Of a DNA stretch of 64,000 nucleotides, positions 53,301 to 62,300 are shown in pieces (positions within the stretch are counted from its first letter, which is position 1; each line of letters begins with the position of its first letter). Source of the DNA: Pogona vitticeps (Eukaryota > Chordata > Lepidosauria > Squamata > Agamidae); NCBI RefSeq assembly GCF_051106095.1, contig NC_135789.1:22067764-22131763 (forward strand), given 5' to 3'. The notes under the pieces were generated by a model. That model was not told the DNA's origin, searched no databases, and saw nothing but the letters and a program-made list of their open reading frames with translations. The translations under genes and the position numbers were made by a program.

Positions 53301-56300
53301 TCCTCTTGCTAGGGACGCCTGTAGCCTATATTGAAAGAGAACACCAGCAACTTCCAGCTATCGTATTCACTCTCCCAACAAAGAACAAGTGCACATTGAT
53401 AACTGACTATCAGAGCCTGGACAGTAAGCTAGGATAAAGGAATACAGTAGACCCCCTCCCCCCATCCATAGGATCAGCATCCACAGTTCCACTTAGCTGC
53501 TTCAAAGTATTAACTTAAAAAATAATCCCAAAAATACGAGTTTCTAAGGTGTATTATCAAACTTGGCCACTAGAGGGAACCAGAGTATTCTCTCTCTCTC
53601 TCTCTCTCTCTCTAGCTATTATCTGTGGTTTCCAGCATCCGTGGGAGCTTGGAACTGATGCACGGATACTGTGGCCCTACTGAACTGCTATCCTGTGGCG
53701 GATCACTGCTCAAGTAGGTGGGCCCACCCCAAATATTGGGTGTGTATGTGTGTGTGATTGGTCCCTTGCTTCAGTCATGAGCTGCATAGGCCGTTATCAT
53801 TACGTTACTTTTCAGAGTACCAAGGGGTTATGTTACTTGCTAGTCAAAAGCCAGGAAGAAAACAATACCCCCCCCCCAATGTTGCCTTTTAAATACAAAC
53901 AGTAACTGCCCTAGCATGTAACTTGTTATTAATTATTCTTAATATTATCAATTAGATGGAGAGTTTTCACCTGAAAATAAGGGTTTCTTCCTCCAACAAC
54001 TCCCACACTTTTAGGAGTCTGTGAAAGTCATCTGAGTTCAAAAGAGGCTGGGTCCAGCACTGCTTTATCAGGGAACCTCTATTTTCAAGTTTGTTTGGGT
54101 TTTTAAAAAAAGCACACAGAAACACACACACCCATTCTACTTTAAAGGGATTTTTAAAAATGGAACGACAGGTTTCTCTGCATAGCTGAGGATAGAACGA
54201 TGCTATTTCATTTCCCAAAGCAGCTCCACAGAGCACCTTGGAGCCTTTTAGTTAAACAGGGAGCATGAAACGCATCAAGGGAAGGTGGGCACATTAATTT
54301 GATTGGCGGTTCCCTTTGCAGCGTCCTGACCTTAGCAGGGACCTTGCTTTCAGTCTCCACAATATTTTCTGTAATTTCTTCTTCCTCTTCTTTCTCTTTC
54401 TCCTCCTCCTCCTCTTCCTCCTTCTCTTCTTCCTCCTCCTCCTCTTCCTCTTCCTCCTCCTCCTCCTCTTCTTCCTCCTCCTCCTCCTCCTCTTCCTCCT
54501 CCTCCACTGTTTCTCCTTCTTCAGATTTATTTTCTTGATTGATGAGTGAATTCAGGAATTGTTCTGCAATCATTTTCACCTAATAGGAGAAGGTGGAAAC
54601 CAGTTAAGCTGTAATAAGACAGTAAGTGCCAAAAGGAAACACTTTTCAAATTCAGCTTGCTCTGAAATACATCACAGAGGTCCCACAATGTTTCTCTTTT
54701 TGTCATACGTGCCAAAACAGACTAACACCATTACCCGCTTGAAAACTCTATGAGAGGTGTAAGGGGTGTAAGCAAGTTAATCCTTCCTACTTTCAATGTT
54801 AGCTTTCGTGGATCGGGGTGTCCCTGCACCCATGGCTTGTTTGTTAGTGCAGAGAATTTAGAGCCCCAAAAGTTCATGGCAGATAGATTTTGCCAGACGT
54901 GTTTCTTAGATTTAAAGTAAGGAAAAAGGCAGGCTGTGCTGGAGGTGTGATTTTAAAGTTAGAGCGGAGGAAGCTGTCAACGCCCGGGCATAATCCATAT
55001 TATACCTTCCCAAACGGCCTTCCTTTGAAACGACAAGTTTTTATTTGGCTTGTGAAAATGAGATGGTTACGACAATTACTGGCTCTGCAAAGCATAAATA
55101 AAGACAGGCTGTATAATTTTTTTCTAGGATAGTGTTCTAAACAGGCTCATTTTCAAGCCACAGACAACTCTTCATCAGGTGTAACACGTAAGACATACTG
55201 AAAACTATCTATATGTCACCCTAGGAGCATGATATCATTGCAGAAATTACAGTTGTTTTTCTACAGAAAACGGAAGGCTTTTATACTGCAAACGCTCAAC
55301 AAATCAACTTGGAAACTGCTGTTGCTCCCATTTATTTCAACAGAATTTACTCTGAATGGAACAAATGGATTGTGGGAGACTTAGAGGAGGAAGGCTACTG
55401 ACGTCAGCAGGCTGGGCCACGCACAGGATCAGACAGTTGATCCATGCATGGTGCAACTCAGATCAAAGCTGCGGTACGGACAGGAGTTGGGAGAAGGCTT
55501 TCTGGCCCTTTTAACAGCCTAACAGACTGGTCCCTTCAAAATCTAAATCAAGAATGTTCCAGGGGTGTCCCACTTTAGCGATCAGGAAACATAAAATGCT
55601 AAACAGTTGAACACAGAAGTTCAGCAGAGGTGTCTTCCCATTTACGATATCAACCAAGTATAAAGAATCAGAGCGAGGTTATTCTGGGTAGGTGGGGCTC
55701 GTCAGCCTTGGAAGGCAGCCCATCTAGGAGAAGGAAAACTCCAATTTCAAACCTCCACTGCCTTGTGGCTATATCCAGTGATGGAAATGGCTTCAGGAGT
55801 AAGGTAAAGGTAAAGGTTCCCCTTGACAATTTTTGTCCAGTCGTGTTTGACTCTAGGGGGTGGTGCTCATCCCCGTTTCCAAGCCATAGAGGCAGCGTTT
55901 TGTCCAAAGACAATCTTCCATGGTCACATGGCCAGTGCGACTTAGACACGGAACGCTGTTACCTTCCCACCAAGGTGGTCCCTATTTATCTACTTGCATT
56001 TGCATGCTTTTGAACCGCTAGGTTGGCGGGAGCTGGGACAAAGCGACAGGAGCTCACTCCGTCGCGTGGATTCAATCTTACAACTGCTGGTCTTCTGACC
56101 CTGCAGCACAGGCTTCTGCGGTTTAGCCCACAGCGACACCACGTTCCTAAACCTCGAGGCAAAATCTGGAGCCAGAGTCTCGGAGGCAGTTCGTGTCATT
56201 CTTGCAACTCCTGCAACATCACTGGAACCAGTTGTATTGGCTCTTGCTTTCCATTGGACTATTTCAGTGACGTGGAGAGGGGGGATTTGCTGCTTGGGTA

Positions 56301-59300
56301 ACAGCCTATCCTCCATATTATTCTACCTAGGCTTAGTACTCTGGAGAGCGCGTTACCATGGTCTTTCGAGACTGAAGGATGCCTAAGAATATTCTGATGT
56401 TCATGTTACACCAGCCAATCCTTCTACCACTCTGAGATTCTGGCATGCCTCACTGATGCAAAATTCATATAGTCACTGAGGGTTCTCTCCTGACCAGCTG
56501 TTCATTTCTCTGTATACCTATATGCATCAGACTAACCTACCTTGAGTGTGAAAGACCTCTAAACCCAGGTATAATCAAGATGCTACGCCAGGGATTAGAT
56601 GCTGCAGGAAAAACCCAATGTGTACATGCAGGACGGGATTAATGGGTGTGAATTTACCCGCCATCGGGTGAAGTCACTGAGCGAGCTGGGTCCGTAGGCG
56701 ACATGGGCTTGTGCAGACCTGATGAACTTTTTCCTGATTGATTTCAACTGCTCAGGGGACAATGTTTTCGGTAATTGGTTCCGGAAGTTTTTCCCCCAGT
56801 GAGCTGAGACCTACATAAAACAGAAAGTATATCTGCTTGAAATACAACACACAGGATAATGACCTGCAGTAACTTTGCCATGCATGAAACACTCTGGGAA
56901 TCGAGATGTTTCGCAGAGGCCCTGCTTAAATCCCATCTCTCATGAAATAGGCAACTCTGTGTTCTCTTCCTGCCTGCAACACAGTGGATATTCACCAGGC
57001 TGTTACCTTTTACATGTTTTTATTTAGTCAGTTTCAGAGTGATGGGGTTTTCTTTCCTACCAAATACTTTTATTCTTTTGGAATCAACACATCCTTATCA
57101 TGTTGAAATTATAAAAATAGGCACATAATAGAAATTAGTCTTCTCCAAACTTATGTCCTAGACATCGTCTAGAGGGGTGGGGTATAAATGTAATTAATTA
57201 ATTAAGTAAATAAATGTGTTTAGGATAATGGCTGGAGAGACCAGTGACAATAATCCAAGTTCCTTCCAACTCAGCAGTTCTAGCATTTTATAACTCTTGT
57301 CATTTCAGACTACTAACCCTGCAGAGTAGAGCTGTGATCTGAAAACATTCAGAGAATATCATGCAAAAAGCTGCAATGGCTTGCACAGCTATTGACAATT
57401 AAAAAAAACAAACCCTACTTCATCTGCTCTTTTCCTGGCATTTTACTGCTCTTTCTTTTCCAAGTTAAAATCTGAACTATTTTAATCCTGATCTAAAAGC
57501 TGAGTATTTTTTCCCCTAAATACATATCAGTGTATGTTACCAAGAATGATGAAAACACAAAGAGGGGAAGAGAGGACACCGAAACGCTAGATGAGACAGG
57601 AATTCTTCAGAAAGATCCATTTATGTAGAGCAATGCCTCATCGTTCTTAACAGACTGATTTCTCTTATTCCCTTTTAGCAGCTTTCTCCTCTGCTGATTC
57701 CTTTAAAGGGAACATCAAAGGGGCAGGGAGGTATGATGATGAAATCAAGTGATAGTAAGATTCCCTGAAATGTCCACCTTTCCTGAGAAACACTCATTTT
57801 ATACCTTATAGTGAGTTGTCCCTCCCACCAACCTTGATGATCAAGAATTTACAGCAATTTTTCTTTAAGTATCCAGACAATCCAAGGTATTTGAGGGTGG
57901 CTTGAATGGGCAATCAAGACTCATCCGTTTTACAAATGCCCTCTGCTGAAGGGGAGAACTGGTTTGTCCGCTCACCCATGGTGATGGAGCTACCAAAAAT
58001 GTTATAAGGCAGTGGTCCCCAACCTTGGGCCTCCAGATGTTCTTGGACTACAACTCCCTGAAGCCTTCACCACCACCTCTGCTGGCCAGGATTTCTGGGA
58101 GTTGAAGTCCAAGAACATCTGGAGGCCCAAGGTTGGGGACCACTGTTATAACGAACATCTCTCCTTCAAAACAGCTCAGTGGTTTAAGTCTCTGGCTGCA
58201 GGGCGAGACGCTGGGAGTTCGATTCCCCCCTGGGCCTCCTTGACAGAGGATGGACTCAATGATCCACAGGGTCCCTTCTAGCTCTGCAGTTTTAAGGTTA
58301 TTATCATTATAATTATTATTACTACCCTGTTTCCCTGAAAATAAGCCCTAGTATGATTTTTCAGGATGCTCATAATATAAGCCCTAATCCCAAAAATAAG
58401 TGAAATCCTGCCCTCCACCCTTGTGCAGCAACCAGAAGATGACATGACTGCATTTGAATAAATGTAGATTGTTGAACATGAAAAAAACATCCCCTGTAAA
58501 TAAGCCCTAATGTGTTTTTTGGAGCAAAAATTAATATAAGACCCTGTCTTATTTTTGGGGAAACATGGTACTACTACTACAATCCACCCATATGGCACTG
58601 CCTTTCCTGAACTTACCCGGCTAGTCAACTCTCGGCTGTTGACAACTCTCACGTGATTGGCCAGCTTGGTGATATCTTTGCCGTTTAATTGCCGGAGATT
58701 CCGCAGAAGAAACATGACCTTATAGTCATCGCTGGGCTACAAAAGAGGAAAGATCTGAGCGTGATACATTTGATCGCTGGCAGTCTGCTGCCGTGGGAGA
58801 GCAAAGTCACTTTATGAATTAAAGACCCTTCTGTTTCTGGGAAATGCCACGTGGTTCTATAGGATTTAGGACAGTAAAATTATAACTCTGTTCTGCATCT
58901 TTCTGAATACAGGTAGAGTAGCAGGAAAGGTCTTTGTAGGGCTTATGAACCCTCTAAGAAGTTGGACAGCCTAACTCTGTTGGCTTCATAGTACCCTAAG
59001 AGTTCATTTCCTGCTTCATTTCTAATTCCTAGGTCAAATTTTCCAACAATGTTTGCTTTTGTTTCATTTCCAGCTTCTGTATACTGATTCATAGTACATC
59101 CTTATGGGCACATACATACAGGCTTCCCATTTCTTCTTCAGCATCTGTACCTAGAGAGATAGTTAGGCCACATGCTTTCCATGAAGTGTGACTGATATTA
59201 ACCAATCAGACTTTGCTCTATATAGCCCATAACTGCTTGTGCTACATCTCGCCTCACTATCAAAGCAACACTGTTTCTTTTAAGTCTGTCATATCCTTGA

Positions 59301-62300
59301 GTACAATCATTTGTAACTTTGTAACAAATTAAAATTGTTCTATCTGAGTCCATTTACTTTGTTCAAACCAAGTACTGTAGCACAATCGTAAATGTTCTTG
59401 TTTCACATGGCTGAGCTCAGTTTGATTAATAATCCTCCTATTGCACATTTCATGCTGCTCTGATCCTCTCACAGAGGGGAGCAAAATACAAATCATTTGA
59501 AATAATGAATCTCATGAAAGGAGACCCCATCCCGATTTCTGGGATTTGAGTACTCAGCCATAAAGTTCAAGAAGACATTTATTTCAGCTTATTTTGTATA
59601 AGTGACATGGCAAAACTATTAGGATATGGTATTGGTATTTTTAATACAGTAAGATCCCCATATTCATGGGGGATCGGTTCCAAGTCCCCTACAGAGGTTG
59701 AAAAACGCGGATTATAACAAACGCTATTATAATAGTGAATGCATGTTCTCTGGCTCCCTTTCGTGGTCAGTTCCGGTAATGATATGATGGAAATCTCTCT
59801 CTTGTTCATGCGTGCGTGAACTCTATACAGGCATGGTTTCTGGCTCTCTCTAATGGCCAGTCCTAACTTCATCTTTAAAAATAAAATATTTTAAACTTTC
59901 CAAAATTGTGGATAAGTGAATCTGCGGATACTGACCCCATGGGGCCCTACGTCTAAGTTACTAGATTTATTTCACAAATAAAGTATACAATCCTTATCAC
60001 CATTATCATTATTCCGCTCATCCTCATCCCGCTCTTCCACTGTAAGATAAAAGGTTTGTGGAAAGATGACACCAGTTAGCGACTGGGAAGTTCAGACAGC
60101 CTCTGCAGGGCAAAATACGTAGACTCACTGTCAGGTATCCATTGTTCAGGTAAGTCAACTCCTCCAGCTGTGGGAACTGCTGCAGAGCGATCACATCTTC
60201 CAGGTGGTTATTGTTGCAGTTCAGGACCCGGAGGTTCGGCAAGCTGAGGTTGTCAGGCAGCCTCTCCAACAGGTTATCAGAAAGGTCCAGTTCTTGGAGG
60301 TGGCGGAGATGAGAAAACAATTGGGGTTCCAGATCTTCCGTGGTTATCTGCAACCTGGACAAGCTAAGAAGGGAGGGAAATGCAGACACTTGACCGAGTT
60401 CCGTTCCATCCAGCATTTGGCATCACCTCATGCTAAGGAAGACATCCCAAGAGCGAACACACCTAATCCTTTGGGACGAAAACCCTCTTCTCCTGCAGAC
60501 TTTTAGCTGGAGAAGAGTGTGCCATTCGGCTGAGAAAATACCTCTCCACACTCTGGCTTTTAATGCTGTCTAAAACAGCAGTGGCCTTTTCTGCAGCCAC
60601 ATCTCGCACGGTTGGCTCATAATTCAGCTTACGATCTACAACAACGAGATTTAGGACACAGTGGTTAAATGGCAGTCCTACAGCCTGAACTCTGCTCATC
60701 CCCCAGGTTCAGTCCCAGGTAGCCGGCTAAAGGTTGACTCAGCCTTCCATCTTTCCAAGCTTGGTTAATTGAGTCCCCAGCTCATGGTGGGCCATGTGTA
60801 GCCTGCATAATTAAATTGCAAACAGCCCAAGGAGTGCTTTAAACACTATGGGGCAGCATATAAGCAGCACACTTTGCTTTGATTACTATTCACTATTAAC
60901 AGAGCAGACAATGATCTTTATTTTACAACTCGAAGCTGTTAAAGTTGCTATTTTGATAAATGTTTTATATTCCTATTTTTGGTTAACTGCACTCTATATA
61001 TTATTGTTCTCTCGTGTTTATATGTTCACGAGCTGCACAGTGGCAGAGAAAAAGGCAATTCAAAGGGTGATTAAGACGGCCCAAAACATCATTGGCTGTT
61101 CACTCCTCTCTTTGGAAGAATTGTACAAGAACAGATGTAAGAGGAAGATATCTAACGTACTGAAAGACTCCTCTCATCCGGGACATCAGCTCTTTAAACT
61201 ATTACCATTGAGAAGGAGATTCAGGGTATTGAAAGCAAGGACAAGCAGATTCAAGAACAGCTTTTACCCAAGTGCAATATTGAGTTTAAATGCGGGGTCA
61301 TAAGTTTTTTAATTGCTGGGAGAAACGGGGTATCTATATTTGTATGGTGAGTGTTGTGTATATTTTAACTTTTTTTGTAGTGGTGTTGTCCAGTTTTACC
61401 TTGGGGAAGAGCACCTCATTTCGTTGCACCCACTTGTGAGTGCAATGACAAATAAATTTCTTATGTCTTATGTCTTTATATCTGCTTTGAAGGGACTTCA
61501 CCTCAAAAGATAGCATAACATATTCTAAATTACAGCCACCACCATAATGATCTTCATCACTACAGATAGTGGTTATGTTCAGTGACCTAGAGTTCAGAGT
61601 GAGAAGTAGGGTGGCCATATTTGCTGATGACGGAGAGACATTTTGAGTGATGACAAGAAAAAACAGAGTATGAAAAGCTTCAAAAGGATCTTTTCAAACA
61701 GGCACTAACATGGCAAATGAGATTCAGTGTAAGCTCATATAAAGTGATACATATGGCGGGGGGGGATGACAGAATCCCAGGTTCACAAAAACATTGCTGG
61801 AATCTCAGCTAGTATTGACTGAATGAGGGGGGGGGGGAAGAACTTAGCGCTGAGGTAGGTAATTAGTTCAAAATGCCAAACTAGTGTGCAAACTGCTTTT
61901 TTTTAAAAAAGCCAACATTCCACATTGAGCATAATTATTAATTGCATGCCATCAAGGTGATTTCAACTTATGGTAACCTTTGCCAGGATATTCTAGGTAG
62001 AGAATACAGTGGCGCCTCGCTTAACAATGATAATCCATTCCAGGAAAATCGCTGTGAAGCGAAAACATCGTAAAGCGAAATTAAAAACCCCATTGAAACG
62101 CATTGAAAACCGTTCAATGCATTCCAATGGGGTAAAAATTCACCATCCAGTGAAGATCCTCCATACGGCGGCCATTTTCGGTGCCTGTATAGTGAGGAAT
62201 CCGTCCCTAAGCACAGCGGGGAGCCATTTTAAGCACCCGGTGGCCATTTTGAAACCCTGACGGTCAGCTGTTTTTGATCATCGTAAAGCGAAAATCGGTT

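Larger units (their letters stand above)
52990..56810 (-). other. LRWD1: LRWD1 exons 4-6: helical stretch, Glu tract and basic SR-like linker
   Basis: Exon 4 (51 codons) ends YGPSSLSDFTRWR, matching YGPESLSEFTQWR in human. Exon 5 contains about 43 nearly continuous glutamates (residues about 222-264), encoded by a GAG/GAA repeat. Exon 6 (112 codons) is rich in Lys, Arg and Ser (KRSRSRSSSKEEASPIPKK), then Gln/Glu, and looks disordered. Such linkers in the family separate the LRR and WD modules. The longer linker explains most of the length excess over mammals. Confidence 0.9.

Noticed and set aside
52634-53437. 267-codon plus-strand open frame
   Set aside because: It runs antisense through LRWD1 exon 6 and a CR1 copy. 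The minus strand carries the conserved, spliced coding sequence.
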